A stretch of 64,000 nucleotides of DNA from Chalciporus piperatus (Eukaryota > Basidiomycota > Agaricomycetes > Boletales > Boletaceae): the NCBI GenBank assembly GCA_038093975.1, contig JBBPTG010000012.1, forward strand, positions 124,001 through 188,000, given 5' to 3'. Both the position numbers and the translations under genes were made by a program. The first letter of the stretch is position 1, and each line of letters begins with the position of its first letter. Below, piece after piece: positions 48,601 to 60,058 of the stretch. A model generated the notes under the pieces. It saw only the letters and a program-made list of their open reading frames with translations. It did no database searches and was not told the origin of the DNA.

Positions 48601-49732
48601 ATTGCTGATGAAGAACGATTGCACGAGAGAAAACGCACATTATACATAGTAATAACAATAAATAATTCGGTGGTACGACCACTCTCGTTCTGTCGAAGGA
48701 AGAATTTCTCTTTCTCGAAATCGTCGGGGTCACAAGTGACAGCGGTATACCTGGTTTTGGTCATTTCTGGCTCCCCACGATAGGGGAGAACAAGCTTAGG
48801 TGGGACGCTGAGATCGACGACCAGGTTTCCGTTCGTGAGTTGTACGCGTTTCTTCTTGAGCCTCCGCCGGACGCGACCTATAGGGGCAGGCCCGAAGTGC
48901 ATAGTCGCGACGGGAGTCTCTGGTTCGGTTACAGAAGGCGTCTTTTCGTCCTGCTCCACCTCGTCGTCATCTCCGGGGACATCTGTGTACTGAGAGATAT
49001 CGTATTCGGCCCCAGACTCGTCGTCGTATTCAGTATCGTAATCGTCATGATTGAACTTTTCGGAGTCGTGAGCATGGTCGTGTTGGGAATAGCCAGTGTA
49101 GTGTGCAATGTTGTTCGCGTCGAGTTTATAGTCCTCATCGTCGCCGAAGGGGGTTGGGGATCTTGAGCGGGGTGGTTGATATGATTGGCGGGGAGAGACA
49201 CCTGTAGCATATGCCTCGGTGTCATGTTGGAAATGGTCAACGGAGGAGTTGTACGGTACTGGGCCACCGTATGTGGAGGATGGCGCGTACAAGGTGGGAG
49301 TTGAGCTGAAGGGGGTGCCAACGGCGTGAGCAGGATCAGCTGGTGGAGGTTGTGGCAAGGAACGATTGGAATGTTGACTGTATTGACTATACTGGGAGAG
49401 GGGACGTTGGTCGGAATAGATGGTATAGAGCGAGTTGGGTCGTGGCTGCAGGTCGGTGAACGGATCGTGATCTTGTCCGGATGCAGAAGGATCCTCGACG
49501 TCGAGTGTCTCGCCTGTCATGATGGTGGGTAATGGCTGTCCAGGCTGGTATCGCTCTGGAGCCTGTCTCAGCGGCTGTTCGTATTCCTCAGAGTCGGGTA
49601 GGCTGTCGTGCGCATAATAATGAGCGAGCGGTGTTTGTGCGAGTGATACAACGATTACCTGTAGACAGAATAGCGATGCTTTTCGACCTCGGAGGGATAC
49701 TCGATCGGTGACTGCTTTCTTCGCGGCATCAT
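45666..49732 (-). CDS. CHS: Chitin synthase, division 1 (class III-like)
   Basis: A multi-exon minus-strand gene of about 1,000 residues. Exon 1 (49732-49659, [20 protein letters not shown]) joins 49602 onward by a 56-nt intron; a downstream MTGETLD at 49520 is internal. The enzyme is a plasma-membrane processive transferase making chitin from UDP-GlcNAc. The N terminus is disordered with [10 protein letters not shown]. The chitin synthase N domain ([19 protein letters not shown]) precedes the catalytic part: [84 protein letters not shown] (EDR) and the signature [11 protein letters not shown]. Transmembrane helices follow. Near the C terminus is a Lys/Ser/Ala repeat (46040-46096), and the last exon ends [10 protein letters not shown]. 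Motifs fit division 1, most like class III. Confidence 0.93.
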
Positions 49733-49885
49733 TTCATGAACGTGGTCGAATTCTTGGATATATGACCATGTAGGACAATGTTCGAAAACACACCGCGTCG
49801 TAATCACGTGATACATCATGTGATGTGACAGCGTCGTGTGGATGACGCGTGACACTACGCGTGGTGGAGTCGATGACTGTCCGCG
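49733..49885. promoter_or_regulatory. 153-bp divergent promoter (CHS / TPP1-like gene)
   Basis: Between the two outward-read ATGs lies a palindromic E-box ATCACGTGAT (49803-49812) and two ACGCGT boxes (49845-49850 and 49857-49862), 12 bp apart. ACGCGT is the MCB element bound by MBF, which drives G1/S genes in yeasts. Function here is inferred. Confidence 0.6.
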
Positions 49886-52744
49886 ATGTCAGACTCGTTG
49901 GCAAGCCCATGGATATCAGACTACCTCATCGACGTAGCTGAAAACTACGGCGCTCAGATATACAACGCCCCAATATCAAAGAAGAAACGAAGAGTCCAAC
50001 TCACAGACGTACGTGTCTTCTCGCACCCCTTGGCCATCGCTGACCACCTCCACAGTTTCTGACCTTCCAGGAGGACAGCTACATCTGGGCATGGATATCC
50101 GACAAGGAGTGCAGAATCTCGGTCCGCATATCAAAAGATGCGGTAGACCAATACAACAGGTCAGTGCAACTCCTATTGCATTCCAAGCCAACCTCTCAAT
50201 CATCACAGCACTCATTCACCTCCGCTCATCAATTCTCGTTTCTATCCTATATTCATTGGTGATTACAGGCCCATATTCGCTCCACGTCCTCTCGGTGCAA
50301 ACATGGTTGGAAACACTTCCGTTTCTCACCTATCACTCGAAGTTGGATTCATCAAGCAGATCGGTCCCGGAACTCACCCATTTGGGAGCCCGTGCGATCT
50401 CGAGTCGAGCGAGAAACTGAAACTATGGATACTAGGACTTCGTCAGGAGGGTGGGGGTGGGTAAGTTGGCGCATATATCCTGCTTCATGGTTTAACGCAC
50501 ATGACTAGCAACATCTTGAAGTTAAGAAAACAAGAAGAAGAAGCTCAATCCAAGAGACCACCAGTATCTCCAAAACCACAACCGCGCATGGTACCGCAAG
50601 CTCCAGCATTGCCGAAGCTCATAGCTAAAGTGACTGATGCTGCAAAAACCAAAACCACACGCGCCCAGGACTTCAGACGTGCATACGATAAGCGTTGGCG
50701 GGTGAGCCTACTTCCTTTGGTCCAATATGCAGTATCTCAGTTTCAACGGCCAGTCGATTGCGGTGGATCCGTGGAAGTTTGCCGTAAAGCCAGCAGTTAA
50801 AGAACCACTCAAAGGTGTGTGCTTCCTCGTGAATTATGCTCACGCGTTTCGATATTTATTCTCGCAGAGGTAGAAATTGCTCCTCCCCTGATCGAACCAG
50901 CCACGGAGGATACATCAGAGGTCGCTGTAAGACGGTCCACACGTACACCCTCTCCAAAACCCATCTCAAGACCAGGAACTCCATCAAACTGGTCACCTTC
51001 GATTAGGGGCAGTCCCGTTCCTCTTCACGAGGCACGTACGCATGGCCCTGAGAATGGCGAACAACAGCGAGAAGAAGCAGACGTCCTGCCCACTGCGGTA
51101 CAGCTCCCATCTGATGCTGAGGCAGACATTCCAACGGAGTCCGTGGTCGTCGTCACCTCCCAGGAGACCAGTTCCATCCAACCACCTTCGCCTGCTCAGC
51201 GTATTAAGCGATCTCTCCCACCTCGCTCTTCTTCTCCTCACAGTTCTCCGGATCGTCCCGTCCGTTCTCCACCTCGTGCTTCTCAACAACTACCTTCATC
51301 TCCGCCCCTTCCCAGTTCCTCCCTCCCCATTCCGTCTTCTTCATTGCTAATACCCATGGCTATTCGAAAAAACATCCAACGCAAGGTTCCACGACCAGAA
51401 GTTCCCCTCCCCCGGTTGGATGCAAACAAAGACGGCCCAGCCCAAATCCTTGTACCCAACTCCGATACATCGGGAACTGCATCATCCCAATCATACTCCC
51501 AATCACAACATCTTCCGCAGTCTCAATATTCTCAACCTCGCTCTCAATCGCATGCACCTGCTCTCCCATCGTCCCTTGCAAAAGAGTTTAAACCACCATA
51601 CGCATCCACGCCAAAAGTTCAAACCCCGAGACGGGCATCAAAGATGCTCGCCGAACCCTTCTCGGTACTCAGTGATATCGAGGAGCAGGGAACCACTTCG
51701 GCAGATGTCATACACGCAACTGAAAAAGATGATGCCGATACACGAAAGGAGAAAGGGTCAAGATCCAATGGGCCGCCCGCACCCAGCGCTCCACATATCG
51801 AAGTACTGCGGTTGAATGATGTGGGAACTGACGAAGAAATCGACGAGCTGCTATTGACACATAGTACTCGGATTGAAACGGAGGCTGACACTTGGACCAG
51901 CACTCAGGATAACGCTGACGGCAGTGCTGATGTCGAAGCTGACTGTGAAGATAACCAGTTATCCGACGACGACGCGGAAATAGACTCCAAGCTCTACGCT
52001 ATTCCGCCTCGACCTTGTTCCCCCTCTGCTGTTTCTGCCGAGCCACAATTATCTCCCGAGAAGCCCGGCATCAATGATAACTCCTTTCAGCTTTCCCCTC
52101 AGCCACCTAAGAAGCCCGTATCGCAGTCGAGTATGCACTCGCTTTTCTCAGATTCCTTTGAGGAGGAGCAATCGCTACCTTCGCAGGCCCTTCCCGCCGC
52201 CGCTATCGCCGTCTCTCGAACCGAGCTTGAAGCAGAAGCAGAGGCCAGACATTCTCACATTCCAACACACGACCCAGTTGCATGGAAAGAGCCCAGTTTT
52301 ATGTCAAGGAGCAAAGGAAAGGAAAAGGCACGTGCCGTCGATCAAAAAACAGAACCAGAGACACCTATCACGATAGTGGGGAGGAAACGTCTGAGGTCTC
52401 CGCCTCCCGAGTCTCCTGTGGCGAAGCGTCCAAAGGTCGCCGCATATGAAGAATCTCGGGCAGGCTCGAGGGGGAGAAAGATTCGATCGATCGAACGCCC
52501 CTCGGCTGCTCCCTCGGACACCAAGGAGACTACGCCACATTCACACACACACCCTCAGCAGTCCAAGCGGAGACTAGTCAACTTTCTTGTTGATCCCGAG
52601 AACATCGATCTGGGCAAAGGGGTGCCGATGCCTCGGTTAGACTGGAACCAGGACGTGCTGAGTGGCTTGTTGAGAACAGGGAGGATTCGGACATTGGGGG
52701 ATGAGGTGTTGCAGGACGGTAGTGTTTATATTAATCAAAAATAA
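49886..52744 (+). CDS. Candidate shelterin TPP1/Tpz1-like telomere protein
   Basis: Six exons (49886-50008, 50056-50159, 50269-50460, 50509-50701, 50733-50814, 50868-52744) encode 856 residues. The first 150 look like the TPP1/ACD OB fold: ASPWISDYLIDVAENYGAQ, KKRRVQLTDFLTFQEDSYIW, SDKECRISVRISKDAVDQYN, SVSHLSLEVGFI and SSEKLKLWILGL. The order of an N-terminal PWI helix, a strand with SDxxxxIxVRIS and the final LKLWI strand recalls human TPP1 and fission yeast Tpz1. The remainder is a long disordered Ser/Pro/Glu-rich region with Arg-Pro-rich patches, and ends in a conserved-looking block LVNFLVDPENIDLGKGVPMP followed by LDWNQDVLSGLL, possibly a partner-binding peptide. The assignment rests on pattern recognition of a poorly conserved fold. 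It could instead be another OB-fold protein. Confidence 0.55.
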
Positions 52745-52955
52745 TGAGTACGTGTGGTGAGCGCTTTGTTGATTTCTTGACGGCTGTCTTGCTCTAGCAC
52801 TTTTTCGTTTTTACATACGTTGTTCAAACTCATCGGCGTCACTTGGGTATACTACGATCCACTAGTATTTTTGGGACTTTGTTTTCCTAAGTTACATGCT
52901 CAGCGCTCATCCAACACGCTCGACCAAGTTATGACATGAACAACGTGATGACCGA

Positions 52956-54573
52956 CTACTGATCTGCAACCACAATGACACTCTTGCCCGTGTTCGTGCC
53001 CTGCTGCACGGCCAAAATAGCTTCTCCTACATTTTCGAGGCCCCTCGTCAAATCTTCCTTGAGCTTGAACGCACCAGACGCAATGAGTTCAGGTACTTCC
53101 TTATGGAACGCGTCCTGATACTTGGCCAAAAGAGAAAACACGAGAAAACCGTAAATCTTGATCTCTTTCGCCACGACCTTCATCATGTTCTATGACAAAT
53201 CCAAGGTAAGCATCATTGTCGCCAGTCGAAAACAGCTTGATAGCAGTACTGACCACGATAGGGTGAGATTTCGCGTTATACGCAGAAATCATCCCACATT
53301 CCTAAAAAGCGAGGCGCGTATTGATAAAACAAGGCTCGACTGACACCTGGTGTTCTGACTCACAATGAATCGTGCACACGTCGCGGCGTTCGCCAATGCT
53401 ACGTCCAAGGTTTCACCTCCGACGTTATCCCAGTAGCTGTCCGACGGGATCAGACGACTTCATTTTCAACATTGGACGAAACGACATACATGTCGATTGG
53501 ACCCTCCTTCTCGAGGACCTCGGACGTCTTCATAGTCTTGTAGTTGAAGACGACGTCTGCGCCAATCTCCTTCATGAATGCAACTTTCTCGTCCGAGCCT
53601 GCTGAGGCGATCACTTTGAGGCCGTCACGTTTGGCGAGCTGGATGACCAGTCTGAAAGAAAGATCATTGATTGGACGGTGAGTGTCTTGAGAGGGGAGAG
53701 ACGCACGATCCGACCGCACCGGCTCCAGTAGTGATGAATGCTACCTCCCCCTTGAAACACTAATGAGCGAAGAGAAAAAAGGTATCGTACCAACCTCCTT
53801 ACTTTCTTTGCTTGAGCATACTCCCTCCAGGCAAAGTACGCCGTCTGTCCTGCAAGATAGAGCAAACGAGTGCATGTCGTGAGTGCATGTCCTGCGACTC
53901 GGAGCACGGTTGGATAAATCACCTACCTGGCATGCCAGCGGCTCCAACAAACGTGCTCCAGGGCAGGTTGTGCTTGTTGTCCAACTTTATAAATTCCTCG
54001 GCCTGTGCCTGTACCCAGTACTCCTCGAACGCTGCATAATCAATGAACGACAGAGGCAGTGGGGCTTTTGATCCTCACTCACGGAACAACCCATAGATAT
54101 GATCGCCCACCTGGAAGACGGGGTTCTCCGAACGGAGGACGACACCTACACCGAAATTCACGAGTCTGTGAAATTATTGTGCTTCAACGTTCAGCTTGCA
54201 TCAGAGCTATGAGTATGCCTACGGTTCTCCTAGCGGGAAAGCAGGCTATCGGCGAGCGGCAACGTTAGCGAGCTGACGCAAACTCGAGAGACGCAAACTC
54301 ACGAGGTATGATTTGACAGACGCGTCCCTCATACGGCCTCTCATATAGGGATCAATCGACAAGACCAACGTCTTCACGAGAAATCCGCCCTGCAAGGGCA
54401 CGTTCTCGAGGTCGATCGTCTGGCTACCATCGTACACGGTTGTTTTACCCGGGACGGGGTAACCTGCGTGTGTAGTGATTCGTGAGATACAATTCACATC
54501 CATACTTGATCTGTCTGAACTCGCCTGTTGGGATCTCGTTGAAGATGTGACGACCGTTGGTGACTGGGGCCAT
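52956..54573 (-). CDS. NADP-dependent alkenal/one oxidoreductase (MDR, leukotriene B4 12-dehydrogenase-like)
   Basis: A minus-strand gene with about nine exons and about 340 residues. MAPVTNGRHIFNEIPTG is joined to YPVPGKTTVYDGSQTIDLEN by a GC-AG intron (54524-54464). Then come LSIDPYMRGRMRD, a 23-nt microexon (54245-54223, PAFPLGEP), LVNFGVGVVLRSENPVFQVG, YGLFPFEEYWVQAQ, FVGAAGMPG, GQTAYFAWREYAQAKKGEVA, the NADP loop ITTGAGAVGS, LAKRDGLKVIASAGSDEKV and YWDNVGGETLD. The family reduces alkenals, alkenones and related double bonds with NADPH. No zinc ligands are seen. A fragmentary copy of the same gene lies just upstream at 55.4-55.9 kb in the same orientation. The likely role is detoxification or secondary metabolism; the substrate is unknown. 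Confidence 0.85.
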
Positions 54574-55439
54574 GGTATGGGGGAAAAGGATTTCGGGTGT
54601 GGATTCAGAGATGTTCGAGTACTGTCCTTATGTATGCGCGCCCCACTGCAACGTCATATTCGAATTCCTGACTTGATCACCGTTGGTCAAGGATTCCAGG
54701 GGAATAATCGGTGTGCCATTGCCGAGAAGCGCGTACTATTGCGACTCGGAGGACGATTTGGGAAGACCGTTGACAGTTACGGTGTAACACCTTGTAACAC
54801 CAAGGTGCATAACATAACCCCAGCCTGCAAATGCGGGGTAAGGAGGTTGCCTAACCTTGTGCACTGACCACAGTCACTGGTATCAACCCGGTAATTGATG
54901 GCCTGTGTGCCATGAGATCCATCTGGTGCAGTCAGTGTAGTGGATAACCAAATCTTTCCGAGTCGTACTCTATTAAAAGATTTCAACTGCAAGCTTCAAG
55001 CTTCAAGGTGTGATATGGCAGCATGTTAAACAGTTTGTCGGTCTCAATGCTCGGGAACTTGAAGTACATCTCATCAACGAAGCAGCTTGACCGGTGCCGG
55101 TCGCGTATGCTCAAGTACGCCACAACATTTGGCGTTCGGGGTACCACACTTCCTCTCGAATACAGATGGAAGCATGCTTCTTCAGCCTGCGCTCCACAAA
55201 TGATGGCATAGTCTGAGCAGTCAAAGCGTAGGCTAGGAACTTTGTTGTCAATTTCGGGAAACTGATCTGGGAGAAAGGGTACCGACGCCGAGGTTAGATT
55301 TGTGTATTGATTACCTTGTCGAGAACGGTTCGGACGCTGGGAGATGAGGTGGACTTAAGAACAGTAATGTCTAGACTAATCAAGCATAAGACGTAAGCGG
55401 TGAATTCCGTCTTCAACTTACATTCGAACAATGTTGGAA
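54574..55439. other. Spacer between oxidoreductase and its decayed copy
   Basis: The left part is the promoter of the oxidoreductase. A minus-strand frame from about 55,312 to a stop at 54,983 is open for some 110 codons without an ATG (SLRFDCSDYAIICGAQAEEA is part of it). I do not recognise it; it may be a gene remnant or chance. Confidence 0.35.
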
Positions 55440-55880
55440 CTACTGATTTGCAACCACGATGACACTCTTGCCCGTGTTTGTCCCCTGCTATGCGGCCAAA
55501 AATAGCTTCTGCTACATTTTCGAGGTCCCTCGTCAAATCCTCCTTGAGCTTGAATGCCCAGACGCAATGAGTTCAAGAAGTTTAAATGCTACCACTTACC
55601 TGCTTCGCCTGATCGTACTCCTTCCAGGCACAATATGCCGTCTGTCCTGCAAGACGGAGCAAACGTCCATGTTGTTCTACCGGGGACATCCTATGTTCAT
55701 GTCATATATTTAATCTACATCCACACTTTGTTTGTTTTAACTCGCCTGTGGGGATATCGTTGAAGATGTGACGACCGTTGGTGACATGGGTATGCGAAAG
55801 AGAAAAAGAGATCGAGTGAGTACTCTGAGTGACAGTTACAGAGTTCTAAATGTATGCTCGCCTCCCAGCGACGGCATTTT
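55440..55880 (-). pseudogene. Fragmentary tandem duplicate of the NADP-dependent oxidoreductase gene
   Basis: Three blocks in the parental order match the gene at 52956-54573. Block 1, 55443-55570, corresponds to the last exon near 52,960-53,090 (parental VGEAILAVQQGTNTGKSVIV) but has indels and internal stops. Block 2, about 55,595-55,670, corresponds to the exon and neighbouring intron near 53,800-53,875. Block 3, about 55,738-55,880, corresponds to exon 1, its GC-type donor AG|GCGAGTT and the upstream promoter near 54,518-54,650. The blocks between are missing. Since intron and promoter sequence is retained, this is a decayed DNA-level tandem duplicate, not a retrocopy. Confidence 0.85.
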
Positions 55881-56771
55881 ATCTCTGGCGAATGTTTTAT
55901 GCATCTCCGCTGATGGAATGGGCGGCCCGGGGCTCGATCAGCCTGAGCAGAATGTCAAGAATGCCAGTGGCAACATAAATCAGTGCGCCATCTCACCTCA
56001 TTGACTCATCCCCAACCCATCGATGCGTCTGGAGACTCAGGCTGGTGACGTTGCGGCGTACGACGACGTAAACCAAACTGCCGACCCCTTGCCAAGTACT
56101 GATGGTCATATGGCCTCATATCCCACGCTGGCCCAGATCTTGATCGAGTTGATGATGCATGTCTTCATTTCTCGGTACGATTCATTTGGGACCTGCGAGT
56201 GCGGGGCAACCGAGTTGATCTATTTGCACCCTGACCGGGTACTACACAGATCAACAGTCATGATGCGTGTCGGGAGCGGGCCCAACGCTCGTGACGTCTC
56301 ACTGGCAGTAGTACTAGTAGCAGCGGCCCGCTGTGGGTAACCGGTGTAATGAATGGGCAAACCCATCGGATCGAAATCAAAAAAAAGGGATAGCAATGAC
56401 GTTACGAGGTTATCTTTTGTTTTCAATATGCCAGTGGACCCCACCTCACCAACAAATCATCTCTACCGGCGCCAGTCGGGTGACTTGAGGGCGCTCCGCA
56501 ACAAGGCCCAACGTCTGGCACGAGACTCCACAAGTTTTCCCAGAACACAGACGGAGTGCCGGATATGTCTCTTCAAGGTAAGCGCTGCACCCGTAGATGG
56601 TCAGACACGTTCAGCTGACCTCTACTTCCTCTAGCAGCTCTCTTGGCGCGTTCCACGAAATGAGAGCCTCAAATACTTAAGAAGCCTGTGTGATGCTTAG
56701 AGGGTGGAGCCTTCTCTCGTACACACACTCCTCAGGGACTCGGAGGTACTCTGCCCTACTCTCCTCTTGGC
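55881..56771. other. Spacer upstream of the sugar porter
   Basis: About 890 bp without a recognisable gene. Open frames of 93-105 codons on the plus strand have no family motifs. The right end is the promoter of the transporter. Confidence 0.45.
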
Positions 56772-58594
56772 ATGGCACACTATTCCGCATTTAACCTCCG
56801 GGTCATCCTGGTGTTGACACTGGGAAGCTTGACGTACGGCTATGCCTTCAGCGTCATTTCCAACACGCTCGGCCAACCTGGCTTTCTATCGTACTTCTCC
56901 CTCACCACCAACTCCAACACGAGTCGAATCGAAGGCGCCATCAATGGGCTCTTCTCAGCTGGCGGAATATTCGGAGCCCTTCTCGTTGGCTATATGTGCG
57001 ACAAATATGGTCGCAAGGTGACGATGAACACTGCGAGCATCATCTGTATCGTTGGGGGTGCCTTGCAAACCGGTTCAGTGAATCTTGCCATGCTGCTGGT
57101 GGCAAGATTTATTACAGGATGGGGTATCGGGATGATGGTGGTACTCATTCCTATTTTCCAAGCTGAGATATCTCCGCCGTCAGCGAGGGGACTGCTCGTT
57201 GGTCAACACGGTACACATTCTACATCGACTTCCTCGTTGTGTCCCCTTCTCATGAATGTCTATTAGGCGCGTGGATCGTCACAGGCTATGCTATCGCGGG
57301 GTGGGTAGGAGTAGGAACTTACTACTCCTCGAACCCGAGTTTCCAGTGGCGTTTCCCTCTCGCTCTCCAGTGTGTCTGTCCTCTGGCACTCCTCTGCTGT
57401 ACCCCATGGGTCCCGGAATCACCCCGGTGGTGTATGCACACATTTAGCATCCAGAGGCATGATGCTCATTAATCCATGTTTAGTGCTCATGCAAGGCCGT
57501 CACGCTGAGAGCTGGGAAATAGTTTCGAAGCTCCATACCGACGCCAACGATCTTGCAGGACCTGAATCCGAGCAATACACCTTCGCTCGGAAAGAATTTC
57601 ACCAGATGGTCAAGCAAGTTGAAATCGACACTCAAGCTTGGGTTGCTGGAGGTGGGTTACGACAGGTGTTCACGAGACCATCATACCGCACCCGTATGTG
57701 GATGGGATTTTTCACCCAGTATTCGGCCCAGGCTACGGGAGCCATGGTTGTCTACAGTAAGTGTAGATATCTCCTTTCACCCTTCCATTGACGTACAAGT
57801 TACTGTTCACCAGATTACATGGTCAATCTGTATCTGGGTCTAGGAATAACTGGCGGGATGGTACTCATTCTCGGGGCTCTCTACGTAACAGTGGCAGCAG
57901 GGGCTAACTTCTTGGCATCCTTCATCATGGACTACGTTGGCCGTGTTCGCTTACTCCGTAAGAAATTACTTCGTGGAGAATTCCTGATACTGAATTGCGT
58001 TCTCCCGCACTCAAGTAATCGGCCTGACGGGTTGCATGATCACCCTGGCCCTCGAATGCGCCATGGAATCTCAGTTCGCGTCCCCCCACGCCCACATCAC
58101 GAACTCCCTCGGTGTCTTTTTCATCTTCGCATTCATCTTCTTTTACGCTGGTGGCATCGATGCCACGTCGTACGTGTACTGCTCCGAACTCTTCCCTACA
58201 CATATTCGTTCGCAGGGCATGGCATTCTCGATGATCGGCACCTTCTTGAGTACGGTCGTCTTTCTTGAAGCGGGGCCCACGGCGCTCGAGAAGATTAAAT
58301 ATTGGTATTACGTGATGTTCATCGGGTTGACGGTCATAAACATCACGATCATGTGGCGGTGGTTCCCCGAGGTGAGTGCTGGCGACTCCCCGAGTTCACA
58401 TGACTGAACTGACTCTTTTGTAGACGAAGGGGCTTTCGTTGGAGGAGATCAATGGGCTGTTTGGAGATGAGGTTGCCGTGCATTTCTCTGATGTGGACCC
58501 AGAACAACAGGCACAGGGTTCGACCAGTACGGAGCTCGATGAGAAGAAAGAGGATGTGGCACATTTGGAAAGCGCTTCTTCACAAGGAATTTAA
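56772..58594 (+). CDS. MFS sugar porter (hexose-transporter-like)
   Basis: Six exons (56772-57210, 57267-57431, 57484-57756, 57814-57957, 58016-58371, 58424-58594) encode 515 residues with twelve predicted membrane segments. Sugar porter signatures are CDKYGRKVT (the GRK loop after TM2), RFITGWGIGMM, IFQAEISPPSARG, VPESPRWL before the central cytosolic loop, and YCSELFPTHIRSQGMAFS with PETKGLSLEEI near the end (written here after splicing at 58371/58424). The second DxxGR loop reads DYVGRVRLL. It probably moves a monosaccharide or related polyol by proton symport at the plasma membrane. There is no N-terminal extension and the C-terminal tail is short and acidic. Confidence 0.88.
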
Positions 58595-58653
58595 TGATCG
58601 TACGAATAGCATGTCAGCAACACTCATCCATTAATTGGATGGTGATAAATATA

Positions 58654-60058
58654 CTAGTCCAAGACAGCATACTTCTTCAAGTGTTCGGGTATAACATCGT
58701 ACAATCCCTTGGACTCCAACCACTTCTTGGAGAACAGTCGGCTCTGGTATCTATACGCACCGTCGCACAAGACGGTCACAACGGTTGACCCTGGCAAACG
58801 GATTGCGATGTTAGTTATGTCTTCCAGAGGTAGATATATGTGACGCACCCTTGCCGAGCTTTTGTGCAAGCTCCACGGCAGCAACGACGTTCAGAGCGGA
58901 GCTTGCGCCAAGGTATAACCCCTCACTATCCAAGAGCTGGTATAACATCACAATTGATTTTTCGTCTGCAATCGTGAGCGATCCATCTATGTCGTTTATG
59001 AAAGTGGCCAAATTGTCCGTGACACGGCCCTGGCCAATTCCTGCGAGCCGCAAACTCAGTATACCACTGTGACATTGACGGACGAATGTGCGCAGACAAA
59101 CCTTCTGTGATCGAGCTCCCCGACCGATCAACAAGTTTTCCGCCGCTCGATATGTATGTGTTCAACACACTCCCAGGAGGATCCGCAAGCCACGCCTGTG
59201 TCTTTCCCCCGCTCTTCTCCTTCAAGTACTTACCCACTCCAGCCAATGTTCCACCCGTACCCGTCGCGCAAATGAATGCATCGAGTTCACCCCGTGTTTG
59301 TTCCCAAATCTCTGGGCCAGTCGTGAGATAATGTGCGTTCGCGTTCGCCGTGTTATCGAACTGGTCGGTCCATATCGCGTTCTCCAATCTTTCGGCGTAC
59401 TCTCGAGCTTGGTGGTTGTAGTTCTTGGGGTTTTCGAAAGGGACAGCGGGAACAGGGTGGACTTCTGCACCGAGCATGCGCAAGAGGTCGATCTTTTCTT
59501 GACTCTGTGGACCGGGATGTCAATATTCACGGCGCATGACTGCGGAACGGAAATGGTAGCGATAGCGCACCTGAGTGTTGGGCATGAATATCACACATTT
59601 GTAACCCCTGGACCGACAGACATGGGCCAATCCGATCCCAGTATTCCCAGCAGTCCCTTCAACGACCGTTCCTCCAGGACGTATGCTAAACACAGATCAC
59701 ACATCAGCTCCACACACGCTGATACTCCAAAGCGTAAACATACACTCACCGACCCTTTTGCTCCGCATCCCGAACGACGCCGACCGCAGCTCTGTCCTTG
59801 ATACTCCCTCCCGGATTTTGAAACTCGGCTTTACCAAATATCTTGCATCCGGTCTGCTCATACAACGTCTTGAGGTAGATCTACAAGCGAAAGAAGCAAG
59901 AGAGCCATCAATGAGCTCTCGTGGGCCGGTCCAATCCTTGCACTTACTAGAGGTGTGTTTCCCACGGATGCGGTGAAGCCCTCGACAGCAGACCCAAGTC
60001 CTCTTCTGCCGAGACTGTGTGGACGAGTGAGCGTACTTGCCCGAAGGAGCGAAAGCAT
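58654..60058 (-). CDS. Cysteine synthase (O-acetylserine sulfhydrylase-type, PLP)
   Basis: A minus-strand gene starting at 60058; exon 1 (60058-59948) and exon 2 (59880-59750) are firm and several further exons run to the stop at 58654. The N terminus ([20 protein letters not shown]) looks like a mitochondrial presequence. The PLP lysine is in [13 protein letters not shown], the phosphate-binding loop in [15 protein letters not shown], and the substrate loop in [53 protein letters not shown] and the C-terminal [15 protein letters not shown] fit the fungal cysteine synthase 2-like group. The reaction is O-acetylserine plus sulfide to cysteine; a distinct physiological role of this mitochondrial-like paralogue is possible. 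Confidence 0.9.

Noticed and set aside
56023..56634. Plus-strand frames of 93-105 codons before the sugar porter
   Set aside because: No motif and no sensible splice to the transporter start.
57424..57492. Apparent frameshift in the sugar porter after VPESPRW
   Set aside because: A normal intron with donor GTATGC at 57432 and acceptor TTTAG at 57483 restores WLLMQGRH in phase; no frameshift is needed.
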